Source: Artemisia argyi (Eukaryota; Streptophyta; Magnoliopsida; Asterales; Asteraceae). Taken from it: DNA of 64,000 bases. The position numbers and the translations under genes were made by a program. Below are positions 1-10,811 of the stretch, piece by piece. The notes beneath the pieces were generated by a model. That model had not been told where the DNA came from. It did not search any database and worked only from the letters and a program-made list of their open reading frames with translations. Every line of letters starts with the position of its first letter. Within the stretch, counting starts at the first letter, position 1. The DNA lies in NCBI GenBank assembly GCA_030686995.1, contig CM060709.1, positions 122,914,373 through 122,978,372 of the forward strand, written 5' to 3'.

Positions 1-363
1 CTAGACTCCGGCGTGAGAGTAAGTAATCGGTTTTAGGGTTTAGTTGAAGAGTTAGGGATTGTGTAAATCGTACATTTTAATGAGAATATATGATTCTATA
101 TATAGGGCGCAGAAACCGTGTAGGTATCTTTCTCCTTACTCTTCGCACTCGTGGTGCTTATCCGGGGTAAAGATATCTATTCCGTAAATAGAAGATCCTT
201 ATCCTTTAACCGTGCGTTTTGGTTGGGCTTTGGGCTTCTTGAGCCCAAGCCGTTGGTATTAATGGCCCAAGTCATTTGTCATGATAGCCCACTCGTGGTG
301 GGTTTGGACTTAGTAATGTCTATAATTTGGGCTCGTGGCCTAACTATAGGCTATACGTCATCA
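1..363 (-). repeat. 3' LTR of element A (partial)
   Basis: It matches 9988-10350 with a constant offset of 9987 and no indels. A minus-strand TATA box (CTATATATAG) lies at 96-105. The LTR ends at 363 with the conserved ACGTCATCA, which is the TGATGACGT start in the element's own orientation. The stem-loop seen in the other copy would fall just outside the window. Confidence 0.92.
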
Positions 364-377
364 TGTCCCCCCAGTCT
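364..377 (-). other. Polypurine tract of element A
   Basis: On the minus strand the sequence AGACTGGGGGGACA directly abuts the TGATGACG start of the 3' LTR. This is the expected place for plus-strand DNA priming. The same tract is present at the same position in element C (52295-52308). Confidence 0.85.
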
Positions 378-531
378 AGTGTGCGCGGCTCGTAGCCGCG
401 GATACTAGACTTAAAGGAACCAGCGGTAAGCGTGGCGGGAAGAAATTAAATACTTCCCGCCCACATGAGAGGAACAATGTACCAAGTCCCAAAATATCAC
501 AAAGGGTGCTTCGAAAAACGGGGAGGCTATC

Positions 532-647
532 CACGTGTGCCTCGAGAAAAGGGGAAAAGTGCTTGTATCTTCCACCTCCCAGCCACACGTTTGTTAGTGG
601 GATCCACGTGGCACCCCATTTAGGGTTTCTTAATTGCTTATATAAAT
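532..647 (+). promoter_or_regulatory. Promoter of the antisense gene in element A
   Basis: Two CACGTG G-boxes (532-537 and 605-610) precede a TATA box (CTTATATAAAT, 637-647) about 140 bp upstream of the ATG at 788. The words AGCCACACGTTT and GTGGGATCCACGTGG between them recur in element C at 52510-52545 with the same order and spacing. G-boxes are bound by plant bZIP and bHLH factors. The sequence shows the sites; activity is inferred. Confidence 0.65.
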
Positions 648-787
648 CACCGCCCCTTTTCACTGTGGTTCACACAGTCAAACGTTTTTCACCATTTGCA
701 ACATTCTAAAAGCTTCTTCTCCCTTCAATCTTCTATTTGCATTAGGTATCTGCGCGTGTGCATTATTTAATATACCTTTGTTATAAA

Positions 788-3325
788 ATGGTTGCTCAGT
801 TACACGAATTCCGCTCTAGGTTGAATGAGGATGACGTACGTCAGTTTTCTTCTGACTTCTTCATTCCTCTCGACATCCATCCTGAAACACCAAACGTGGA
901 TGCGTGTATTGCTGATTTCCCCGATGGGAAAATCGGTTTGTATACACGCTTTTTTGATTACGCGAATTATCGCGTACCCATTTCTGTCTTTTTGAGCAAC
1001 GTGCTCAATCATTACCAACTCCATATCTCACAGTTGCACTGTATCGGTGCGGCTAAGATATCAAATTTTGAGATTAATTGTCGGTTATTGGCTATCAATC
1101 CGACAGTTGACCTATTTCGTGCGTTTTACAACACAACGTGGTCGCATGGATGGGTTTCTTTTGCCAAACGCGCAGGGCGCCTTCAATGCTATGAAGAGAA
1201 GGTAGATTCCTTAAGGCATTGGAGAGAGTACTTCTTCTGGGTAGATGATGTTGTATTTCCGTCGCGCTTTGAGTTCTATACTCAAAGGTCGTTGCCGAGG
1301 GATGAGCGTCCTATCCCTGGTTCTTACAGCGCCGCGGATGCGGACATAATTGATGCTAACCGCATTCCCATTAACTCCTATCCTGAGGAGTTTTTGGTGC
1401 ATATGGGGCTGAGCCGTAATTATTTTGATGGTGTGGACGAGGTTCCAACCTTCATCAATGAAAACAGCCAGGGTGGGTGCTCATCCTTTTACTGCATCTA
1501 TAATGTAAGTATTTTGCTTTTTATCCCTTGAATAACTAACTTTGTTCTTTGTTATTTGTCTCTTGTCTGTCGCAGAAATGGATTTGTTCGCTGTCGTGAA
1601 GCTGAAAGAACCCAAGCGCGTGACGGTGGGGGAGGGTGAGCAGCCCATTTTGCAGGCCACGGCGGGGCACTTGACTGTTTTTGGACCTGTTGAGCATCAG
1701 GATTCTCCCCCTGCAGCTGTGTTTGTCGCGCCAGTGCAGGTTGTCCCTCCTACTGAGGAGAAGTCCCCTATGGAGGAAGAGGCGCATGTGGAGTCGTCCA
1801 ACAATGTGGAGATTGTGGAGGTTCGTAGGAAGAAGCGCAAAGAAGCGTCTTCTGGTGGTTGTGTTGGTACCTCCAAAAGGAGGCGTCGCCTGATTGGGGA
1901 GGATGAGTCAGATGCGCCAGATGAGATGTCTGCTACTAGCGCACAGAAGAATCAGGCCGGATCTCCACCACTTGTGTAAGTATTTATGACTGTAACTTTC
2001 TTTTATTTTCCGTATCCGTGTACTAATTACATCTTCTTCATTTCGTAGGGACCATGCTGCAGATGGTGATGCGGCTGTTGCTGATCATGCCGCATCGCCT
2101 TAGACTGCTGATGTAGAGGAGCCTCTGAAGGCGGCGGCGCAGATGTCTGCAAGGAGTTGGCTGGTGTTGTTGCGCGCCAGGCTGAGTTGGTCACTCAGCT
2201 AAAGGCGCGAACTGTTGTTGAGGGAGGTAGCCTCGCTCAGAGGGATGAGCAGATTGCGCAGCTCAAAGCGCAGTTGGCTGAGGCTCAGGTGGAGGTGTTA
2301 GCTGCCGATGAGCGTGCCAAGAAGGCGACTGAGGAGAAGCTTGTGTTTATGGCTGAGCTGCAGCGCGAACGTGGGGAATCGCAGCAATATAAGGCTGACC
2401 TCGCCTGGGGGGTAAAATATCTTGAAGAGAGGAAGAACGAGCTCTGCGGTCAGCTTGCTCAGTTTGACAAGAAGGTAGAGGACTCTGTGGAGGCGCAGGA
2501 ACAGAAGCTGCGCAGGCTTAACATAGAGTATGATGAGGAGTTGTATCCTCATCTGATGTCTACGATTGCGGAGCGCATGTACTTGTTGTACATTCCCCGT
2601 TACTTCTTGTATATTTTATGTTTCTTTTCTAATGCGTTTGTCGTTGTTTCCACAGCTGGTTGATCAGCCATGGCTTGCGCCTGGCTGCTATGAGCACATT
2701 GGAGTCCCCAGAGGTCGTGAGTGCCTTTGGGAAGGTGGTGGAGTGCGCCGTTGCTCGTGGCAAGGCGCAGGCCGTGGAAGAGTTGGCTGAGGCGCAACTG
2801 CTGAAGGTTTCTCCCTCTGAGGTTCCTGAATATAATGTTGGTGCCTACGACGAGCTTGTGCAGACGATGGAAAGGATGAGGCTCTTTGAGCTTCCACACA
2901 TTGCGCAGCTGGAGCGCGACCACGATTATCCCATCCGAGTGATCATGCAGGGATTAACTCTTGGGAGGCATATAGCAGAGAACGCAGAGGCCGAAGCTGA
3001 CTTCTTCTTAAAGCCTGATGAGTCCCAACTGCAGGTTCCAGTGTTCGCGCAACCGCGTGACATCCTGAACTCTTTCGCTCTTGAGACGGAGGTGCCACAG
3101 AAGGAAGTTTTGGAGCGTCATGCAGAGAGGGCGGCCAAGAAGAAAGGTCTTAAAGGGAAGGCCACTCTCTGCGGTGTGGGTGCTGCACATCTTCCCAGAT
3201 CGGATGGTATTGCAGTCAGTGTAGCGACCGTGTCACCAAAAGATGCGTTGTTGTTGAAGAAGCTTCAGGAGGCGGGGAGCTCAGTTGTGCCAGAGCCTTC
3301 CCCTGAGCGTATCCATAGTGTGTAG
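788..3325 (+). pseudogene. Antisense accessory gene of element A (Transposase_28-like), broken
   Basis: This is a four-exon gene opposite to gag-pol. Inferred exons are 788-1472, 1576-1975, 2049-2578 and 2656-3325, all joined by GT-AG introns. The first splice uses GTGGGT at 1473, which brings exon 1 in frame with the EMDLF start of exon 2. The next two introns begin GTAAGT and GTACTT. Exons 1 and 4 have exactly the lengths seen in element C (685 and 670 bp). Exon 1 encodes the conserved region typical of proteins annotated 'putative gypsy type transposon' (Pfam Transposase_28 by recollection). Exon 2 has a basic KRRRR patch, exon 3 a coiled coil, exon 4 an alpha-helical C-terminus. Exon 3 carries a TAG at 2101-2103 and is 13 bp shorter than in C, so it also shifts frame. 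An in-frame upstream ATG at 758 is possible. The molecular role is unknown. Confidence 0.8.
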
Positions 3326-4217
3326 ATATGTATAACTCGTAGTTATAGTTTTGTAAAAACTCGTAGTTTTTTGGTAAATAAGATTATGAAACTCTTTTGT
3401 GCACATATATTGTTTCGTACTTAGATTTTTTCTTTGTCTTCATTATGTGAAAGACTTGTCTAGAGTTACGATGTGCATATAGTATCTTGTATTTGAGCTC
3501 AAAACTTGTGTATTAAGTCCGTAACTTAAAAAAAACGTTTGCGGTCCACAACCTTAACAAACGTGCGAGTAGATGTGTAGCGTACTACGATTATCATTTT
3601 TAGTAACCAAGTGTCTTGGTTTATTAGTTCGTTTTAAACTTGTTGTTGCGCATTCGTTGTGAGATGCGTACTAAAGTCAAAAGCTTGTATGAAGTTAGTG
3701 TACGAACTTAGGAGTCAGTTGTTTTGAATCCATGTGGTGGAGTGCAGCGTACTGCGAATTCCACTATGTGGGAATCAATTGTCTTGAGTCCATGTTCTGT
3801 TAAACGCGCACAGTGTGCGATAAAGTGCATCCATCGTGGGGTGTACTTATTAACTTACTCCAACGTCTTGATAGTAAGGTGTTTAACAGGGATACGTGAC
3901 CTGGTGTTGATGGGTTTGCAACCCTCTTACTCAACGAGTACTTTAGTAGGTTTACTCATCCTGTCCACCCTCGTGTGGTCTTAATATGTGCATGCACGCC
4001 ATGTAGGCAATAATATAAATAGAATTGAAACATAAATAAATAATGTAAGCAATAATGTTGAAATGTGTTGTGGAGTTAGCTAGAAACCACAACGTTTTTA
4101 TTAATTGTTGCAAGTGCAAAAAGACAATTTCCTAAGAAAGAAAGAAAAAAAAGTAAATACACCAACATTAATTGAGCGCTTACTAAAGTGCAGATGTGTC
4201 AGTGTGTGGGCCGTGGC
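3326..4217. other. Convergent intergenic region of element A
   Basis: This 892-bp noncoding stretch lies between the 3' end of the antisense gene and the 3' end of pol. The first 500 bp are AT-rich with little conservation. From about 3861 to 4008 it is strongly conserved with C 55605-55755, including a hairpin and the palindromic word GTGCATGCAC. It probably holds the 3' UTR and polyadenylation signals of both convergent transcripts. Confidence 0.6.
3906..3935 (+). other. Conserved nested hairpin between antisense gene and pol (element A)
   Basis: The outer stem GTTGA (3906-3910) pairs with TCAAC (3931-3935). The inner stem GGGTT (3912-3916) pairs with AACCC (3920-3924) around a TGC loop. 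The same structure is at 55653-55682 in C. A changed but still paired outer stem is at 47189-47219 in B. Confidence 0.6.
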
Positions 4218-7200
4218 CTAAAGGTAGCATCTCTTGAGATTGCAAATGTTCCAGGTGCGCGGTAGCTCGTGGCCTTTCATGTCGCGCACTCTGTACGCAC
4301 CGTCGCCTAATGCCTCTGTGACCTCATAAGGTCCTTCCCACTTGGGTCCGAGCTTGCCCGTGTCTTCTGCGTGGCTTGCATCATTGGCGCGGTATACAAA
4401 GTCCTCTGGTTTGAAAGAAGTGTTTTTTGACTCGTGCATCATAATACTTCTTCATCTTTGATTTAGCTTTTGCTTCGCGAATAGCCGCCCGTTCGCGTCG
4501 TTCTTCCAACATATCTAAGTCAATACGCTGTTCATCATCGTTTGTTGTGACGTTCACTTCCGATGTACGGATTGTTGGCATTCCAATTTCTGCTGGTATA
4601 ACAGCTTCTGTCCCGTAGACAAGAGAAAAAGTGTATCGCCATTGCTGACTTTGATTTCTGTGCAGTGGGCCCACAAAACATGCGATAATTCATCCACCCA
4701 TCTTCCTTTATGTCTGTCCAAGCGCGCCTTAATTCCTTCACCCAGGCTACGATTCGCGCGTTCTACTAATCCATTTGTTTGTGGATGTTTAACTGACGCG
4801 AAGTGCTGTGTGATGTTTAACTGTGTGCACCAATCTTTGAATGGGTTATCACATAATTGTTTTCCGTTGTCCGAAATAATTTCTCCAGGTAGGCCAAAGC
4901 GGCATACAATGTTATCCCAAATGAATCGTTTGACCTGATTGCCTGTGATACTTGCCACTGCTTTTGCCTCGATCCATTTGGTGAAGTAGTCAATGGCGAC
5001 AATAAGAAACTTGAGTCCTCTTACCGCGACTGGAAAGGGTCCTGCAATATCAATTCCCCATTTATGGAATGGCCATGGTGAGGTGATAGGTGTTAACTCA
5101 CGTTGTGGTCGACGCGGGATTGGTCTGTAAACTTGGCAGTCGCTTCATCTTCTAATCATTTCTCGCGCGTCGCGGTACATGGTAGGCCAATAGTACCCGG
5201 ATCGCAAAGCGCGCGCTACAACAGACCGTGGTCCTGAGTGCATGCTGCAAGAGCCAGCATGGATTTCCCGGAGTACGTAATCTGCCTGAAGAGGTCCGAC
5301 GCACCTAAGCCATGGTTGTAGGAATGAACGCCGATATAGGATACCATCTCGAAGTTCGAACCTCTGCGCTGTGCGCCGTATCCGTCGGGCGTCCTTCTGT
5401 TCTTGGGAGAGTGTTCCCTTGCTAATAAAATCCATGATGGGTGTCATCCATGTAGGATGTTCTTCTTCTATTACTGTGGACACTTCCATCTCAGAGATGG
5501 ATTTGTTCTTCAAGGTTTCCACCAATACCTGTTTTGACAGGTGTGCAAAGCTTGTGGACGCGATTTTACTTAGCGCATCTGCTTTTTTATTTTCTCCTCA
5601 TGGGATTTGTTTAATGGAAAACTTGTCAAAATTCTTGATCAAGGATTTGGCTTTATCGAGGTATTGGATCATATGTTCTTCTTGAGCCACATACTCGCCT
5701 AACACGTGGTTAGCTACTAATCATGAATCCACATTAGCTTCTAGGTTGCGTACACCCATTTGATTTGCTATGCGTAGTCCAGCCAGTAATGCTTCATATT
5801 CTGCCTCATTGTTTGTGGCTATGAATTCAAAGCGTAGTGCGTAAGTGTGCTCTGTTCCATCTGGGCTGGTAAGGATAAGGCCTGCGCCTGATCCTTCTGC
5901 GCACGAGGATCCATCTGTAAATAGAACCCATGGTTCTTGTAATGGTACTTCAACCTTTGGTGATGGAGTATCAGCGTCTGGCTTCTCGATAATGAAATCA
6001 GCCAATATCTGTCCTTTGATCGGGGTGCGCGGCCTATAGGAGATATTATGTTCGCTCAATAACACACTCCACTTTTGAAGCCGCCCTGATGCATCAGGTT
6101 TAGAGATAACCTGCTTGATGGGTTGGTCCGTGATTACAGCTATCGGATGCGCTTGGAAGTACCTGCTCAGTCTCTTAGCTGCGAATACTAGAGCTAGGAC
6201 CAGTTTCTCCATGGAAGTGTAGTTAGTCTCTGTCTTCTTGAGGGCTTTGCTTAAGAAGTATATAGGTGTTTGAACGGAGTTTCTGTCTGTCAGTAGTACC
6301 GCGCTGACTGCTCCATGGGTCGCTGAGAGTTACATGATCAATTCTTCCCCTTGTCGGGGTGCGACAAGCTTTGGTAGCTCTGCTAGGTTTTGTTTTAGCT
6401 GCTGGAAAGCTTCTTCCGCTTCTGGAGTCCATCGAAAATCTCCCTTTTTTGTGCACTTCGTGAGTGTTTTAAAGAGAGGAAGTGATTTGTCCGCTGATTT
6501 GGACAAGAATCGGTTCAGCCCGGCTAGTTTGCCGTTTAGTGACTGGACTTCTTTTAGTGTGCGCGGTGAAGGTAGTTCGATGACCGCTCTCGTCTTTTCT
6601 GGACAAGGTTTAAATACCATCGGATTCTATTAGGTATCCAAGAAACATGCCTTCTGTTGCTCCGAAAGTGCACTTCTTAGGATTCAATTTCATGTTTATT
6701 CTTCCCAATGTTTTAAACGTCTCCTCTATGTCACGCACCAATTCCTCTTCGGTATGGCTTTTTATGACTAGGTCATCAACATAGACCTCCAAATTGCAGC
6801 CTACTTGCTTCTCAAATGTGTTATCCACTAACCGTTGGTATGTGGCTCCTGCATTTTTTAAGCCAAAGGGCATTTTTGTGTAGCAATACACCCCTTGACT
6901 CGTGTGGAAAGCTATTTTTTCTTCATCCTCCTTGGCCATTTGAATTTGGTGGTATCCTTTGTACGCGTCTAGGGAGCATTTAAAGGGATACCCGCACATG
7001 GATTCTACTTTCCAATCGATTTCTGGTAGTGGGTAGCAGTCTTGTGGACATGCTTTGTTGAGATCGGTGAAGTCCACGCACATTCTCCAGCTACCATCGC
7101 TTTTCTTTACCATCACTGGGTTGGAAAGCCAATCGTGGTAATAAACCTCTCGCATGATCCCTGCATCCACGAGCTTGTGTACTTCCTCTAGGATAGCTTT

Positions 7201-9809
7201 TGCGCGTTCTGGAGCTTGGCCACGTTTTTTCTGCCGTATTGGAGGATATCCTTGTCGGATTTTGAGCTTGTGTTCAGTAATGGCTCTTGGCACTCCGGTC
7301 ATGTGTTTGGGTTCCCATGCAAAGATGTTTAGGTTCTTTTGCAATAATGCACACACAACTGCTTTGCCCTTGTCGGATAATGATCCCCCAATTGATATCT
7401 GTTGGTTAGGATAATCTGGGTGGATTGCAACTTTCAGGTTTGTTACCTTGGTCGTGTGCTGTTCTGGAACGCGCGGGACTTCATCTGTCACTATGTTGCA
7501 TTCTCGTGGAGATGCGGTAGTGTTGTAGAGGGTAACGATTCCTTCTTCCACTGGGAACTTAAGCATCCCATGTGCTGTAGATGGAACTGCGCGCATGGCT
7601 GATATCCCTGGTCTCCCGATGATGCCATTGTACGACGAGGGGGACCTGATTACCATGAAGTTCATCCAGACTGTTGTGGAATGGTATTCATTACCGATTA
7701 CCACAAGTATGCGTAATTGTCTCATGGGCCAAATCTTTTCGCCTGTGAATCCAGTTAGCGACGTTGTGGCCGGAATTAACTGGTTTCGTATCTCAGGTTT
7801 TAGCCTTTTGAAGCAGTGTTCGTACATGATGTCCGCAGACGCTCCTCCATCGACATACATGCGGTGGATCTCGTGACCTCCCGCTTGTATCTCGATGGTG
7901 AGTGGTTCTATTACTGCGTTGTCCGCAGTGAGAGTGAGGAAAGAGATATGGTTTCCCTTGGAAAATTTTTGGCTGACTTTTTGTTTCGTATTTCGCTGCC
8001 ATGATTGTATCATGTATATCGTTTCAGCCTTATTTTTTGGTATCTCCTTTTTGGCCCCATTCCTTTGTCTATCTTTTCCCTCTTTGATGTTTTTAACGAG
8101 GTGGTTCATCTTTCCTTCTCTTACTAATTTATCAATCAGCTGACGTAGTTGAACGCACTCGTTAGTAGTGTGACCCTTCTGTCCATGGTATTCGCAGTAT
8201 CCTCCTCCGATGCGCTTTTCTTCTGGGGTTATCATGGGTGGAGGTTTTGGAAAATTTGCTCCCTCTGTCGTGAATATTTCCTTAGAGGTTTTTGTGAGTG
8301 GGACGTACTTGTCGTTATCCCTTCCACTACTTTGGTTGCGGTAATTCCTGTTGCGGTTGCCACTTTGGTCATTGGATTGTCTCATTGACTGTTCTTGTGG
8401 TTTAAAGGTTGAGTAACCTTTTTTGCTGTCTGCCACTGCCGCTTCCCCTTGAATGAAAGATCTGGTGCGCTTTGTTAGCTCATCAAAGCTTTGGGGTACT
8501 TTATCATTTAGCTTCGGTATCAGTTCTGGGTTATTGATTCTGTTCATGAACCCTGAGATTTTTAGTACCTCGGGGCATGCCTTGACTTGCATGCATTCAT
8601 CCTTGAAGCGCTCCATGTAAGCGCTTGTGGATTCCCCTTGGCGCTGTTTTACTCTGGCTAGTTCCACAGGGTTCTTTGCGCACTTCTTTCGTTGCGTGAA
8701 ATTTAGGCGGAATGCTTTCCTCAGCTCTTCAAACCCATTTATGCTTCGTCGTGGAAGCTTGCTGAACCATGTTGGCGCATTCCCCACTAAGGTAGAGTTG
8801 AACATATGGCACCACACAGGTTGTAGCCAGTTTTCGATAGCAGCCGCTGACTCGAAAATTTTTAGGTGATCATCAGGATCACCCATGCCATCGTATGTTT
8901 TAACATTGGTGGGCATGCGCCTTTTCTTGTCATCTGAGAAATCGCTTATGCGTCGCGTGAACGCATCAACCTTTTGGCGATGCCAAGGAAGGGAAATATC
9001 CTCGTCCTCATCGTACCGGCGTCGGTTCTTAGATTTCCAATGTCCCGTCTCTCTATCCTCGTTGTCCGAGGAACTGCTTGAGGAAGAGTTGTTTCTCCTG
9101 TGGCGCTTGCGCCGCTTTTCCTCGGAGTCCGAATTTGAAGGACTTGTACTTGGGGAGCAGTGTTTCCCCAATCTATCTTGGATTCTTCGGCTACCAAGCC
9201 TAGCATGGACACTGGTGTGCCTCGCATTTTCTTTGTAATCCTCCGAGTATTGAGAGTTAGATACTGTACCAAGTCTATCGTGGACGTTGGTGCGCCTCTC
9301 ACCGGTTCTGCGCTCATGGTGGCGCGGTGGAGATTTTTCTTGGTTAAAGTTTAGCCGATTTTGCAGGTTGCGGCTTGACCTTTTCCTTGCTTCCTCTTGC
9401 ATGAGACTAGTTAAAGTCTCATAATGTTGGGACACAAAATCGTTAATGTCACCTCAGGTGCATCCTCTTCTACTGCGAGGATGTCCGTCTCCGCATGAGG
9501 TTCCCTTTCTCTATTAGGTGCTCCTAGTGGCACAGTGTTGTCCACTATGGATGCCACCTGGTGGGGAGTGGTAAAGAGGGTGCGCTGAATGTCCTCAGCG
9601 CTTGAGACTACGGTGGTAGTTCGGGTTGTACCCAAGGGTAATTCTACCGTGGTAGGGATTGGAGTTACATTCGACTCACGATGACTAGGCGCACTGGTTG
9701 TTCCAGAGGTCGGCTTAGGAGTCGAATCTTGATGCTTCTTCCTATGTGAATCATCACGTGTTTTCTCCGGCTGCGGAGTCCGTTGGCCTGAGTTCTTGTT
9801 TTTCGGCAT
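4218..9809 (-). pseudogene. Gag-pol polyprotein of element A (Tat lineage), multiply disrupted
   Basis: In order along the minus strand: Gag N-terminus from ATG 9809, retrotransposon Gag core (about 8900-8450), one CCHC-like knuckle (CEYHGQKGHTTNEC, near 8210), retropepsin with DGGAS (near 7850), reverse transcriptase with YVDD (near 6780), RNase H, a second RNase H-like domain with FTDGSS and NEAEYEAL (about 5930-5740), and integrase ending at 4218. Visible lesions are a frameshift near 9430, a frameshift near 6620, a TAA after GEELIM near 6330, TGA codons near 5721 and 5598, a TGA replacing the first Cys of the CxxC zinc ligands near 5143, and frameshifts within the integrase tail at about 4600-4400. 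No functional polyprotein is possible. Several stops are single C-to-T type changes, fitting decay of methylated DNA. Confidence 0.92.
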
Positions 9810-9835
9810 TCTGGTCTTGAGTTCTTAGTGTAGGG

Positions 9836-9852
9836 TCCCACGGATGGCGCCA
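9836..9852 (-). other. Primer binding site of element A
   Basis: The minus strand reads TGGCGCCATCCGTGGGA two bases from the LTR end, the usual PBS position. Element C has the identical 17-mer and B a one-base variant (TGGCGTC...). The cognate tRNA is not certain to me. Confidence 0.75.
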
Positions 9853-9854
9853 CT

Positions 9855-10350
9855 TGTTGATACAAAAGTTGGGCTTACCTTGTTTAGACTCTGCTCTCGT
9901 ACCAATTAGAACTTTAGTGCTTGTGAAACCTGCGCACTAAGAAAGCAAACAACACCGTTAGGCTTATCGTGGGATTGTCCCCCACGATTAGACTCCGGCG
10001 TGAGAGTAAGTAATCGGTTTTAGGGTTTAGTTAAAGAGTTAGGGATTGTGTAAATCGTACCTTTTAATGAGAATATATGATTCTATTTATAGGGCGCAGA
10101 AACCGTGTAGGTATCTTGCTCCTTACTCTTCGCACTCGTAGTGCTTATTCGGGGTAAGGATATCTATTCCGTAAATAGAAGATCCTTATCCTTTAACCGT
10201 GCGTTTTGGTTGGGCTTTGGGCTTCTTAAGCCCAAGCCGTTGGTATTAATGGCCCAAGTCATTTGTCATAATAGCCCACTCGTGGTGGGTTTGGGCTTAG
10301 TAATGTCTATAATTTGGGCTCGTGGCCCAACTATAGGCTATACGTCATCA
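9855..10350 (-). repeat. 5' LTR of element A (496 bp)
   Basis: The ends are TGTTGATACA and ACGTCATCA. The minus-strand TATA box CTATAAATAG is at 10083-10092, so the retroelement RNA should start near 10055 and read leftwards. A perfect 8-bp stem lies downstream: ATCGTGGG (9966-9973) and CCCACGAT (9981-9988) with a 7-nt loop. Next to it is the GGCGTGAGAGTAAGTA block shared with elements B, C and the solo LTR. Confidence 0.92.
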
Positions 10351-10811
10351 ATGTTTATTTAGTATTTCTCTGCGTAATATCTTATAGTTGACCTGTATAT
10401 TCATACAATACACCAATGTTTATTTTTTGGATCCTATATATACCATTCTTCCAACGATCTTTTAAAACACAAAACATATGTGCTTTCATGATCAAAATTA
10501 TACTCTGTTGTGCTTATTCAATGTACAAGTCTTTGAATATATTGAATATAAAATAGTTGAAGTATAACATACATATGAATATATGATCGCTAAGTAGAAA
10601 CTTAGCAAAACTTCTTCTAAGTCTTCACTTCAGCCCCGATCCGATTCAGCGTCTGAAAGACAAGCTACAAAGTAGGCGTTTGTTTTAGTTAGGTTTGACA
10701 ATACACTTAAGGATGTCAGAAAGACAAGATACTAAGAAAAGATTTTCAAGTATGGAAGGAAGAGATAAGATCAATATATAACTCGTCGTAGAACCAATTA
10801 ATCAATCATGG
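10351..10811. other. AT-rich spacer, no feature recognised
   Basis: No coding pattern, repeat structure or RNA gene is visible in these 461 bases. Confidence 0.5.

Larger units (their letters stand above)
1..10350 (-). mobile_element. Tat/Retand-type Ty3/gypsy LTR retrotransposon A (left edge truncated)
   Basis: The element reads right to left: 5' LTR 9855-10350, primer site 9836-9852, gag-pol 9809 to 4218, antisense gene 788-3325, polypurine tract 364-377, 3' LTR 1-363 (first 133 bp of the plus-strand copy lie outside the window). The LTR has TG...CA ends. Over the shared 363 bp the two LTRs differ at about 11-12 sites with no length change (about 3%). At an assumed 1.3e-8 substitutions per site per year that is roughly 1.2 Myr. 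The Tat assignment rests on the Gag type, YVDD reverse transcriptase, two RNase H-like domains and the antisense ORF. The right flank starts ATGTT; the matching left duplication is outside the window. Both coding modules are broken. Confidence 0.93.

Noticed and set aside
7154..9354. Many plus-strand ORFs of 60-120 codons across gag-pol of A (and likewise of C)
   Set aside because: They overlap conserved Gag, protease and RT coding on the minus strand and have no conservation of their own.
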